Part shown: piece by piece, positions 26,249 to 44,071 of the stretch
Layout of the letters: each line of letters opens with the position of its first letter
How positions within the stretch are numbered: the first letter of the stretch is position 1
The notes under the pieces: generated by a model
Database searches by the model: none
What the model saw: only the letters and a program-made list of their open reading frames with translations
Told to the model about the DNA's origin: nothing
From: Chromobotia macracanthus
Lineage: Eukaryota; Chordata; Actinopteri; Cypriniformes; Botiidae
Assembly (NCBI GenBank): GCA_036877525.1
Contig: JAZGTH010000014.1
Coordinates: 607,501-671,500, forward strand
Length of the DNA: 64,000 nt
Reading direction: 5' to 3'
Made by a program: the position numbers and the translations under genes

Positions 26249-29200
26249 GGATTAACAGAAATATTCAGGAACTATTTCTAGGTCACTAGTCTAGTTAAGT
26301 AAGTTGGATCATGTTAACTCTTTTGTACTACAGCTCAAAATTCCTTCTTTCCACTGAAGCACACAAAATGTTTCTTGAAGATATTCTCCAAACAACAGTG
26401 AAGCAACGAGGTACAGCAAAAGAAGCGTGAAAATGAGATGCTAATATTAAATGCTAATGTTTATGCCACAACAAAAGCAGTTTACTGGAAATTTGATTTG
26501 TTTAAATTATTGTAATTTTTACTGTCATGTTAGTTTGTTGTATTGATTTATTTTCATATTTCAGTTAGATCTCTAAACACCTTTTAATCGTACATGATTT
26601 ACATATTAATATTTCTATTAACTGGCCTGAAAATTAAAGACATGAGAATCCATCCCAAGATTATTTTCATGTGAAGACTGAATTGATCTATAATATAACC
26701 TTTAAAACGTGATGGAAAACTAAACAGAAAACATCTTCCATTTGAAAAAAGTAATAAAAAATCAAAGGTGCTTTTCCAAAATGCAAAAATCAAACAGTAA
26801 AAAACATGCTAATAAAACAATGAACACCAGCAGTGGTTCTTCCTTCTGAATGAAGTGTGTGTTTGGTCGACAGCAGACGGTTATTGTAGGCTTGTATAGC
26901 GACACACTATCTATTCTCACTCCCCTCGAGTAGAGGATCCAGAGACATCAGACTGTGTTTCATATACATTGTGTAAGTATCAAGGGATAACAATAAATAA
27001 AAATAAATAAATACAATTCATCATACAATTCGTTACAATTAAAACATAATTTTACACTTTTTATTTATGGTGTACACATGCTAGTTTGTTTGATTAGGCT
27101 AAAGGACTAAATGAGAATCTGTAAATTCTCCAGACAAAAAACTGTGAAAAACTGATGAGAAAATAAATAGTTGTTTAGAGGTTTTAACTTCAGAGGGTCA
27201 TGAGGTTTCGTGAAGGGATGTTGAAGACCTTTGACTCTGTCCAGTTACAGCCCACGAATAACAGAGTGTGAAATCTGTTAGAAAACTGCAGGAGCTACAG
27301 CTGCATGTTCAGAGGACAATGTACATGTCCTTCATGTCTTCAGTCTTTCTGATGTAATGCGTACATGTCTCACAAAATGGCGTCCTGTGGTACTGATGGA
27401 AAACAAGGCTGTAGTAAATGGTGTCCATACAAACACTGAGCAGGATTGTGTGTGTATGTCACAGCCTAATGCTGGAACTCTGTGAAACATTTCAGAAAAC
27501 TGCTTGGTGTTATTGGCAAAAAATAAAAAAAAGTTTTGAGTTGTTTTTTTTTTATTCACTTGTATACAAGGTTTGCAGTTCAAGTGCCTGAAACTATCTA
27601 ATATTTCATGGTTATACGGTTAATATTTCATCTGCAGGCAGTTCCACTATAAGACTTATTCTGACGTTTGTCACCTAACATGCTGTTTTCTGCACTGCTA
27701 AAACTGTGCAAAGTTTTCTGAAGAGAGAAAACTGTTGGGTGGACTCAACATGACAGTTTTCTGCTCAAAGCTTTAGGGATTTTTAGCATTTTGGATTATA
27801 TTTCCAGTGTTAAAGCAAAGGGGAACTTTGAGCTTTTTCCTAAATAAACATGTCTGTTTTAAAGTTATTTTTAGTATAACACACAAGCCGTTAAATCAAA
27901 ACTGATATGTAAAGCTAATCTTTTTGTGTCACACACTGTGATCTGTCCGTTCCAGTAAGTCATAATCTGTTGTGTTGTTTAATTTTAGTTTATTTTTCTG
28001 TTAATCAGATGTTTAGTGGATTCTCAGCTTTGGCAATATTATATTATTTACAGTCGTTCCAGTAAAGGAAAAAAGATTGAGGCTGTGCTGTGTGTTCAGA
28101 TAGCCGCTGATGAGAATGTATTATGTCAGACATGTTTAGACAGCTCTTGTCTGTTTTTGTGAATATCATCTCTGTGTTTGCTCTCTGGCCTGCAGGGTGG
28201 CTGTGATTCTTCAGATCTGACCTTGTAAGCACATTATTCACCTGTGTGACTGTCTTATTTACTGCCCTGCTACCACCGGAGTGGAATCTGTCATGCTGTG
28301 TCGTTCTATAAAGTCACTCATTTCCTGTAAGCTGTTGTGTTCCACGTTTAAGATGAAACATTTTTTTTTCTTGTTTTCTCATGTCACTCTTTAATCAGAG
28401 TAAAAGTCTGACTTCACTCTGTCTGATGGTCTGAGCATTCTGCAGCTGGACTGATGCTCAGAAGACTTTTCTCAGAGGAAAGAAACTGAAAGCAGTTTTT
28501 TGTTATCAGTGAATTAAAATGACATTGTAGTAAACTGTTGAAGTCTCTGTGGAGTGGATTTGCTCTCTTCACATTAAAGAACAGGACGCAGAGAGACATT
28601 ACTCTAATGTTACTTCATAACTTTTGCTGCGAATTGAGGGCAAATATGTTGCATAAATAAATGTAATCATTTGCAAGATTTTATTACAGAGAAATGTTGC
28701 ATTAAGACTCGAACACATCTGGGTTATTAACTAATTCTTCCATGAATTCTTGTTTTAATCTATTGAGGACCATTCAGTCAGTGTTTGTGTTGTTTGTGTT
28801 CACAGGTCCTTCATTCCTGATTTCATGTAACAGTACAAATGCTGAATTAACCGAGAATTGGTACTTTAATTTACCGGTGAAATTACACAAATTGATACTG
28901 ATTATGTATTAGTTTAATAGAAGAGCGATTGCCACTGTAAATTATTATTGTAATTTAAAGGTTATTTTTCATTCTGTTTGAACACAAAAGGCCTGTTAAG
29001 ACAAACTCATTCATAGATTTCGTTCGTCTTTTACTTGCTAAAAGGCAACACAATAAACTATTCACGAAAAGAGGACCGTTTTAAACAATGTTTGTAATAT
29101 TTAAACATTATTTTCATGCTTTTCTATATTTTAAACGATTTATATAGGGGTTGTGCAATTCTGCATTTCAATATAAAGAAAAATAAAAAAGCAATAAAAC

Positions 29201-30658
29201 GGGATGTTATCCCTGAATGCCAAAATAAGTTCAACGTAAATGTATGAATTAACTTCGTTAAAGTGTGTAATTTAACTCGACAAAATGAGTTTTAAAATTG
29301 AGTGACGGCTTCATTTTGCCATATTTTGTCATGTAATATGTATTGATGAATGTTAATGTGTGTATTTGTGAACAATGATGGCGGGTTTTCTTTATTTTAA
29401 GAGTGCAGGCCCTGATCAAGTCCTCTAAAGTCCTCTAAACACACACACACACACACACAGAGGTGAGGTCTGCTGATTCTTCAGGCTGAGTCAATGTGAG
29501 TTTAAGTGCATTCATTCATTATTTTCTGATTATATAATAATGTTGATCGTGTTTACATTTTCACACGTGAGCATGTGTGTGTTGATGAAGTCTGATGAAG
29601 TCTGATGAAGCATGAGAAAGTCTGATGAAGTCTGATGAAGTCTGCGCTGGTGTTTATTCCTGATATAATGTGTTGTATGGGATGGATTTCCAGCCCTTAC
29701 AGGAGCATTCATCTGGATCTTCATCAGGAAACAGGCGGATAAAAACTCTCATACTCACAATTCACTGAGATTGTGTTGACGTGTCTGGAACAAAACGCTT
29801 TCATACAGAAATAATTCAATCCTTTATTTGTTTGTTCTAGGTGTAAGTTTAGGTGATCTGTGCAAGAAACAACAACGAAACGTTTTGAAGTTCAATATAT
29901 TCAATGGGATTTTAAACTCTGTTCAATTGAAGAGAATCACAGTGATTCAGTTTGGTCTTTGGTGATGAGATTTGGCACAGATACACTTAGTAATAAAATA
30001 CTGTAGATTACAGTATAGAAGTGATGAAAAATGCCTGTAATGACGGAACTACATTGTGGGTGACAGTATGCACATATAAAACGCACACAGTTCATGTCTA
30101 GCAGTGCTTTAAACTTTAATGCCGTCGTTTTAACTATAGTGCTTCATTACATAACGCCTCTCAAAGGCTCACACTGTCAGACTGTTCATAAAACATTACA
30201 TATCTGAGCAGATCTCAGATCTGTGCAGTTTGTGTGATTGCAGTAATATTTTGTCATTGTCAGAGCGCACACCTGAGTCAGTCTCTAACCCTGATATCAG
30301 ATACATTAAGGCGCTTTCACAGGTCTGGGACAATATCTTAAATATAACATCGTTTTACTAAACGAATAATATGTGCCGGATATCTAAAGTTAACAGCAGC
30401 CATGAGCTAAACATTTTAAATAAATACAAAGCCGTCAATAACAAATACATCGTCGAGCTATAAATAATATCTTTTATAAAAGGAAAAACACGTACAGTTT
30501 TGCCTTTGGCATAACACATACTAACATTAAAAATGATTTCAGATAACAAAGAGAACCCAGACACACACAATCCTCACAGAACGGAGAGCTTGTGTTTTGT
30601 GAGGACTCCAGTGTTTATAATGTTGGTTTGGGTATTTCCGTCAGAGGACGCGCAACGC
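26249..30658. other. Gene-poor interval and FoxG 3' flank
   Basis: No gene seen. It includes a (CA)n tract at 29438-29458 and a TCTGATGAAG 10-bp tandem repeat at 29580-29645. The part next to 30658 must contain the 3' UTR of the FoxG gene; candidate minus-strand polyadenylation signals are ATTAAA near 30114-30119 and AATAAA near 29823-29828. Confidence 0.4.
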
Positions 30659-31681
30659 TCAGCTGAGGAAAGAACCGGGCGCGACGCGTTTGTGTTGAGA
30701 CAGTCCAGCGGACAGCGGCGGTGTGAAGGACGGTAAACTAGTTCTGAGGGAGTCCGACAGCAGCGGGCACGGAGAGGCGGAGAGGCCGTAACCCGGTGCG
30801 CCCGGCAACGTCTGCGGCTGCTGCGCTCCCGGTACAAAGTATCCATTGTGCCCTGATAGTAATCCAGCCGCGGCGGCCGGCGGGGACACGCCGTATCCGT
30901 TTGACAGGTTGATACTGCCCGTAGAGGCCCCCAGAATAGGGCGGGACATATCCCCGTTACCGAGCGGCTCGACACCGGGGAGTAAAGGTCCGTAAGCGTG
31001 TCCTTGGTTCAGAAATCCGTGCGTGGATCCGCTGTAGTGCGAGTGGTGCAAGGGCAGAAACGGAGAGAGCTGCCAGTATAACGGGTGACTCGGGCGTTCT
31101 CCCAGCCCGAGGCCGAGGGGCGCGAATCGGAGTCCCCTTTTCATCACCAACTTGCCCCTCGAGGTGGCCGAGCGGCGCCGCAGTTTGCCGGTAGTTCCGC
31201 CTATGAAAACATCATCGCTGGAGGGGTCCAGCATCCAGTAGTTTCCCTTCCCCGGATCATCGTAGTGCCGCGGCACTTTGACGAAGCATTTGTTGAGGCT
31301 CAGATTGTGTCGAATGGAGTTCTGCCAGCCCTGTTTGTGTTCCCGGTAATACGGGAAGTTTTTCATGATGAACTCGTAGATGCCGTTTAAAGTCAGCCTC
31401 TTCTCCGGGCTCTGTCTGATGGCCATCATGATGAGCGCGTTGTAGCTGAACGGCGGCTTGTCAAATTTCCCGTTTTTTCCCTTTCTGGAGGTCTGATCTC
31501 GCTCGTCCGCGTCTCTCTGTTCCTTTTCTAGATGCGCGGAGTCCATCCGGGCTGATTCCGGAGGCTTGTCTAGATCCTGCACTGGAGACTCCGGGCTATT
31601 GAACTTGGACGGCAGCAGGAGACTCTTGATGCTGAACGACGTCGACTTCTGCACCGTGATCGGCTCGCTCTGATCGCCCAT
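30659..31681 (-). CDS. foxg1-like: FoxG forkhead transcription factor (FOXG1 paralogue)
   Basis: An intronless 340-aa protein. FoxG factors are nuclear DNA-binding repressors that pattern the telencephalon, eye and ear. The forkhead domain spans about residues 73-166, from DKPPFSYNALIMMAIRQSP through the recognition helix GWQNSIRHNLSLN to GKGNYWMLDP, then the FoxG-specific DVFIGGTTGKLRRRS; it is almost the same as FOXG1. At residues 16-22, FSIKSLL fits an eh1 motif for Groucho/TLE binding. The acidic-basic stretch before the domain lacks the His/Pro/Gln tracts of mammalian FOXG1, and the C-terminal half is diverged, keeping only SLRTSLPSFT near the end. Human FOXG1 is 489 aa, so this is a shorter relative; fish carry several (foxg1b-d). 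I use the ATG at 31681 (MGDQ), matching MGDR in FOXG1. Very high GC content sets it apart from its flanks. Confidence 0.93.
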   Translation of the reverse strand: MGDQSEPITVQKSTSFSIKSLLLPSKFNSPESPVQDLDKPPESARMDSAHLEKEQRDADERDQTSRKGKNGKFDKPPFSYNALIMMAIRQSPEKRLTLNGIYEFIMKNFPYYREHKQGWQNSIRHNLSLNKCFVKVPRHYDDPGKGNYWMLDPSSDDVFIGGTTGKLRRRSATSRGKLVMKRGLRFAPLGLGLGERPSHPLYWQLSPFLPLHHSHYSGSTHGFLNQGHAYGPLLPGVEPLGNGDMSRPILGASTGSINLSNGYGVSPPAAAAGLLSGHNGYFVPGAQQPQTLPGAPGYGLSASPCPLLSDSLRTSLPSFTPPLSAGLSQHKRVAPGSFLS

Positions 31682-32205
31682 GCCGGCTAATAACAAACAC
31701 CAAACGGGCCCGTTTTCTTACTTGAGATCAGATGAGGTCAGATGCGCAACGCTTGGGGCTTCGCACGCATGGCAGAACTTCTAGGACGGAGGACGCGACG
31801 CGCATCGGTGGAGACGTGAAATTAGTGATTAGGCTGGACGCAGTCTTACCAACGACCTCCTCGTCCAGGAGGAGGAGCTCCTCATCGGCTGTTGGCTCTG
31901 TTGGGTCTGTTGGGTCTGTCGGGTCTGGGTCTGTTGGCTCTGTTGGCTCTGTCGGGTCTGTCGGCTCTGTTGGGTCTGTCGGGTCTGGGTCTGTCGGGTC
32001 TGTCGGGTCTGGGTCTGTCGGGTCTGTTGGGTCTGTCGGGTCTGGGTCTGTCGGGTCTGGGTCTGTCGGGTCTGGGTCTGTCGGGTCTCCGGGCGCACTG
32101 GGTTGTGTGATAAAGCGCCTCTCGCTCCAGAGTAACGCGGACAGCGGCGCGTCGCTCCTGCGTCACGGGAGATGAACACAAATGATCGAGACAGAAACGA
32201 GCGTG
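31682..32205 (-). promoter_or_regulatory. CpG-rich 5' flank of the FoxG gene
   Basis: GC-rich, CpG-containing sequence directly upstream of the FoxG ATG on the minus strand, expected to hold the 5' UTR and promoter. It contains the G-rich tandem array listed separately. No TATA box was recognised, as is usual for CpG-island developmental genes. Confidence 0.5.
31886..32092. repeat. G-rich tandem array, potential G-quadruplex
   Basis: About 200 bp of GGGTCTGTC and GGGTCTG units on the plus strand. Long runs of GGG are separated by 3-7 bases, which meets the usual G-quadruplex rule several times over. It begins 205 bp upstream of the FoxG ATG; the plus strand is the template strand of that gene. 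Open frames across it (Gly-Ser-Val, Arg-Gln-Thr) are repeat artefacts. Confidence 0.9.
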
Positions 32206-35027
32206 TAATGATCATTAATGACAAATAATTCCGTTTAAGTATTAAAATCTTTGTGATCTTCGTACAGCAGTCATGGACAGGATTTGAAGCTTTCCAAAAA
32301 CCTCATGACGATAGTTTGTGTATGTGACTGAAGAGAGCGCTAATTAAAATGCTTCATTAAAGCGGTATATAATCGAGCGATGTTTGTCCTGTAGAGACGC
32401 TGTTCTTCATGCTTTTATTCTCCATTATATTCTCTGTTATTTACTGTGGCCTTCACAGCAGAACGTCATACATTGATCAGTTCAGGGTTTACTCTATAAG
32501 TGTGACATGAAGTAAATATTCACTGCTGATATTTTCAGATGCACTTTCTGTCAAAAAAACTGTGAGTTTGTGAAACATCATGAATGCTTACACACACAAT
32601 CCTGTTTTCATTGATCATTACACAACGCGCTTTCACAGGCTGGATCACAATAGCTTGTTTTATTTGGATTGTGCTTTACACTTTCTTTACATTTTTAAGT
32701 AAATGTACCTTCTGAAATAAACACATCTGTTCACTCTCGCTTTTGTGCCGAGTCGCAGATTGTGAAGGGTGATACTGCTTTCATTGTTATACTTTAATTA
32801 TTAATAAATTAATTTCAACATAATATCTGCTGCGAAATTTCTCTATAATGATTTTTGTGCAACGTCGAATCCGACTGAAAGAGTTTAATAAAACTTCATC
32901 AACCTTTTAATTCATTATAAATAACATTGGCAGTTCAAGACAGGTCAACTTCATTTGTGTTCATCGAATCATCGTTTAAGCGCATGGCATTATTATTTTA
33001 TTTGAACTAAAAAAAATCCAATATCCATAAATAAAATAAAAAGCAAAATTTAAATGCAAAAATTCAAACGAGAAATGTCGAAGAAAAAATCTGAAGTTTT
33101 ATTTTTAGTTATTTTTAGTTATTCATTTAAGTGGATGCGGAAAACGTCCCCAAACGTCGCCAGTCTGTAACTTCAATATAACACGTTTAACCGAGTCCCT
33201 CAACTGGACTTGTTAGTAATATGTGATCTCTATTATTTAAATAAAGTGCTGAAAACATTATATAGATATATTGATATAAACAATAAAAAAATAAGATTTA
33301 GGATATCCTTAAATGAAACGGTTGATTTATTGCATTTTATAAATAAAGTAAAAGTATTATTTCCAAATTACTATGTTTTTTATATTATTATGGCTTTTCA
33401 GCATTGCAAAATGACTGTACAAAAAAGCCTAAATCTATTGTGAAGTTTTAATTCTGGGGTCAAACACAAGATGAAGATTTGTAGATGTTTATGTCCATGT
33501 AAGCACCACATGTCCATCTCACCAGGACTTTGTGTCGAACCCTTCACCACATCATTTCACAGCAGATCACAAGATCACATGAGCAGGACATGCACAGGGT
33601 TTAGTGAGAGTTCAGCTCTTTAGATGAAGACTCTCTGTGGGCCTGTCCTGCATTTCAGCTGATGTCTGATGTGATTCAAGCATCCACCAACAGGAGCTTT
33701 ACATTAATGGACCAAACATTGACATGACGGTCGTCAATTGTTGTTTAGAGGTTAAAATTAGCAACATGTAGGTACTTGTGCATAGTTTTCGTTGAGATGC
33801 TCTCTTCTATAAAAACCTTAAATGTTTCCCATCTTAGATTTACATACATGTTTTCACAAATGAAAAATTTCCTGTATTTGGCAGAATGAATGAAAATGTT
33901 CTTGACTGAGTAACTGTTGAGGTTGTTGATGATCATTTGTAATGATCTTTTCTTGTGTTGGTGTGTTTATAAACCGGTACTGTTATCAGTCTGATTTCTA
34001 GGATTATGGATCCTCTCTGTTGAGCTGTACTGGCTCAGAATAAATCAACAAATATAGTGTGTGTGTGTGTGTGTGTGTGTGTGTCACTCATCTGTAAATC
34101 TGTCCAGCTGTGATGCTTGAGAATCCAGATATGAAGACACCTTGTTGTGGAAATGTTTAAACTTTTAAACCATTTAAAGTCTAAACTGAAGTTTTGGCTG
34201 CAGCCTCAGAAATGAAAGATATTTAATAATGCAGCAAACATCCTCCTTCCTGTCTGGACCCTCACAAGAATCAATGCATGGATATTAATATTGATATTTC
34301 ATTTTTTTTCCTTTTCATTCAGTCATATTATTATTATTTATTGTCTTTTTCTCTGGTGTTATCTTAATATAATTGAGCTGCAGATACAGCAGAGTCACTC
34401 CTGTTGCTATAAAGCTCAGCAACATCAACACTGACCTTTGAAATGGTGATTTTAATGGTGGAAAGATTAACAGCTGTGAACACAACACATTAAAACACAG
34501 TAAACACATTTAATCTGTCGTGCTGGGTCAAATGTCTTTGGCCTATTGAAATGATTTGTCTGTCAAAAGATATTTAAACTCTTGCATGCAAAGAAAAATA
34601 CATCTTTAATCAAATATAAATGTTTTTGCTTTCACAAATCTAAATTGTGAACCTGTAATCTCCCACTGTTAAATCCAATCACAACGTACAAGATTACAGG
34701 GGGTAACTCAGCTGGTAAAATAAAGATGAGAATATTCAAATCTCGTCAGGATGTGAGAAGGATTGTGTGATGACTGTGTTGGCACATTTCTGAAGCTCAT
34801 TATTTGTGATTATTACTGTAATCTTGTCTGTGTTTTGTCATTCTGAGAAAAAATAAAAATTACTATATTTATTGTGCTCTGCTACTTGCTTAGAAAAATG
34901 TGTCCATGTGTATGATTGTTTGCCATAGCTGAGCACACCTTCATAAATGTGCATGTGTGTGTTTAAATGAATATGAATCTAGGGTTCAAATCCCGTTTAG
35001 TGCAGCAGAACGCAATGGGTTCTAAAC
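32206..35027. other. Intergenic between FoxG and acyp2
   Basis: AT-rich single-copy sequence without a credible exon. It opens with homeodomain-type sites: the 12-bp palindrome TAATGATCATTA at 32206-32217 and TAATTA at 32341-32346. A (GT)n tract lies at 34058-34083. The GGGTTCAAATCCCG at 34983 looks like a tRNA T-arm but stands alone. Confidence 0.45.
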
Positions 35028-35037
35028 TCTCGCGAGA
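35028..35037. promoter_or_regulatory. TCTCGCGAGA palindrome
   Basis: A perfect 10-bp TCTCGCGAGA element, a core-promoter motif common in TATA-less vertebrate promoters and bound by BANP/ZBTB33-type factors. It lies 493 bp upstream of the acyp2 ATG. Confidence 0.6.
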
Positions 35038-35068
35038 ATGACTCGATGAATCCACCACAACAGTTTCT

Positions 35069-35084
35069 CCACCAGGTGGCGCGC
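35069..35084 (+). promoter_or_regulatory. Candidate CTCF site
   Basis: CCACCAGGTGGCGCGC fits the CTCF core consensus CCASYAGRKGGCRS at all 14 positions. It sits 32 bp past the TCTCGCGAGA palindrome, between the FoxG gene and acyp2. Binding is inferred from the motif only. Confidence 0.55.
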
Positions 35085-35399
35085 TGCGGCCAAACAGGGA
35101 ACTTTATAGACGTGCTTCAGTTTATTTTCACATTAATGGCGTTTCATACTGTTAAAATCCAGCCGCAGTAATCTCTGTCTGTCTCTATCTGTCTTTTCGA
35201 GAAATATCTGTATGGGGTGTCTAAATTCACTATGTAAGTTTTTGGTACTTTTCAGATATTTGGTTGGTATCACGTTTATATGTATTGTCTGTTTTTAAAT
35301 AACCAACATGATTAACGTAGTATTTTATTTTTTGGCTTATTTATCCAGATTGGACAATTGTGAGGTGGAATGAAAAGTAACAGATGTCACATGACCGCG

Positions 35400-35448
35400 T
35401 GACGTCACGTGGCGCACGTCACGCTGACCTTTCGCGACGATGACGTCA
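35400..35448. promoter_or_regulatory. acyp2 promoter: two CREs and an E-box
   Basis: Two perfect cAMP response elements TGACGTCA lie at 35400-35407 and 35441-35448, and an overlapping CACGTG E-box at 35406-35411. The region is CpG-rich and lies 70-120 bp before the acyp2 ATG. The second CRE overlaps an in-frame upstream ATG at 35440. Confidence 0.55.
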
Positions 35449-35520
35449 CTACAGAAGGAGCGTCGCCTTCATTTAAACGCGTGCCGCTTCTCTCTGCTGT
35501 CTGCTGTCGTGTTGTTTGCG

Positions 35521-42226
<6,706 letters not shown>

Positions 42227-44002
42227 AACCCACCCAGTTTCATCAGCTCAGACTCAGATTCAATCTGAAAGTGTTTAGTACATGTTTACAAGATCACTTT
42301 AAATGAAACTAAACTTAACTGTAAAGTATTGTTTATATTTATTAGCATATTTAATAAGTATATAAGTATAAATGTATGCAAGTATTTCCTTCAAACAAAA
42401 CATGAACGTGGAAGAATTAAAAGGAAAATTATTTATGAACTGTCTATTTAAACTCATACTAAAATCAAGTATATAAAACTTACAGATATTGTGACGCTTA
42501 TAAATGTTTACATCAGTTATTTAGTAAAGCTCCATCAATGCACAGAATCACTGAACAGATTGTTTCATTGACAGATTGGAGTTATTCTGACTGTATGTCT
42601 GTGTGAATGTTAGAGATCGTGTGATACACATTATCCCTTTTTAGAAGATGTTCACTTAACAGATAAGCAACCAATCACAGACCTCGCCACACTCTTCATG
42701 GTTCTGTTTCCATGGCAAACCTGCCCACCATCACAGATGTCTCTTAAGGTGGCGTCTGTATCAAGGATCAGTTGTGTTTACGTCACATCCTATGTCAATG
42801 AAAAATACATTTTCATTTGTCTTTTAAAAATCTTTGAAATGATCAACTCAAAACTGCACCTAAAATGTCTTGTGAACTGAACATGTTTCACACAGATCTC
42901 ATCTCCTCAGGGTCTCCTTTTTCCCCCAGCATGCATCACTCCAGCAGATCTGCATGTTTTCTGGTTAGTGAGGCAGGAATCCTCTTAGCTGACAGTTTCA
43001 GGATTAGATCAGAGGATTATTGTGGAGTTAGTGTGTCTGAATAGATGGTATGTTTTCAGACTGACCTATGACCAGCATGCTATGCTCTAATCCCAGCCTT
43101 TAAAGGGTGGATAAAGTTGATCTAGAATCAGATCCGTGCCTCTGTTAGAATGTGCTGGACTTTGTCTGGATCATTCTGTCAGAGCTGTGGCTCTCAGACA
43201 CACCAGCAATATTTCCCATGAGTTTGACAGGACTGTAGTGGATCCCAAAATGTATCTGGACACTTAATGTAAGTCACATGTAAATTATGTTGAATTTCAT
43301 GGCATTAGATGACAAAATACTAAAGTAAGTTTTTATTTAGCCGAACTGTTACACAAAGTCTATCAATCTAAAACATTAGTAACAGTTTTGCTGAGCCTGC
43401 GTGTGATGTTATAAACAGAGTTTTAAAAGATTTTAAAAAAGACCTGCTAAACATTAAATCTCACTTTACTTTTAATCATTTTAAGCAAAATCTCCTGCAA
43501 GCCTCCACGTTGTTGGTAAGTGTTATTAGTATTATTTATTTAATAAAAAAATCCAAACATCCAAATAAATATTTTATAGGTGTAAACAGACATGCAAACA
43601 GATTACTAAGGAATGTTTTAGTGGAAAGTCTTAGATTATTTACATCCCAATATAAAGAAGGTTTGGGAGACAGGAAGCAGTACACAGGAAACAGTTTGTT
43701 TTCAGATTTTCACTGTGACTTCAGCTGTGAAACAGAATGAAACAGGAAAACAGATGCTCATCACATGAGTACATGTAAATACTGTCCTTTGCTAAATAAA
43801 ACAGACACAACACATTAATTTTTGTATATTTGAATACAACTGCATTAAAAGTATTAATTATATTTGCACTGAATGATCCTGTTCGTGTGCATTCATTGCA
43901 GTTCAGGCAAATTAAAAGCATTGGTGTTTTAGTAGTTGTATATTGTTTTGGAAGCTTTTATTGTAGCTGTCCATGCCAGGGTGTCAGATGTCCTTTTGTC
44001 AT
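42227..44002. other. Intergenic between acyp2 and the C2orf73-like gene
   Basis: Single-copy, AT-rich; contains the acyp2 3' UTR. No other gene seen. Confidence 0.45.
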
Positions 44003-44017
44003 GGTTGCTAGGCAACC
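44003..44017. promoter_or_regulatory. RFX X-box
   Basis: GGTTGCTAGGCAACC: two perfect 6-bp arms (GGTTGC and GCAACC) around TAG, the canonical X-box bound by RFX factors, which drive cilia genes. It ends 55 bp before the ATG of the C2orf73-like gene, the position expected for a proximal promoter site. Confidence 0.75.
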
Positions 44018-44071
44018 TTTAAAAACTCAACCAGTTGCAAACAGCGGAGAAGTGTCTTAATTCTTTATTTA

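Noticed and set aside
31682..31696. Extension of the FoxG frame upstream of 31681
   Set aside because: The extra codons begin with TTG, not ATG; the ATG at 31681 aligns with the FOXG1 MGD start.
34983..34996. GGGTTCAAATCCCG, like a tRNA T-arm (B-box)
   Set aside because: No A-box, D-arm or acceptor stem at the right distance; stands alone.
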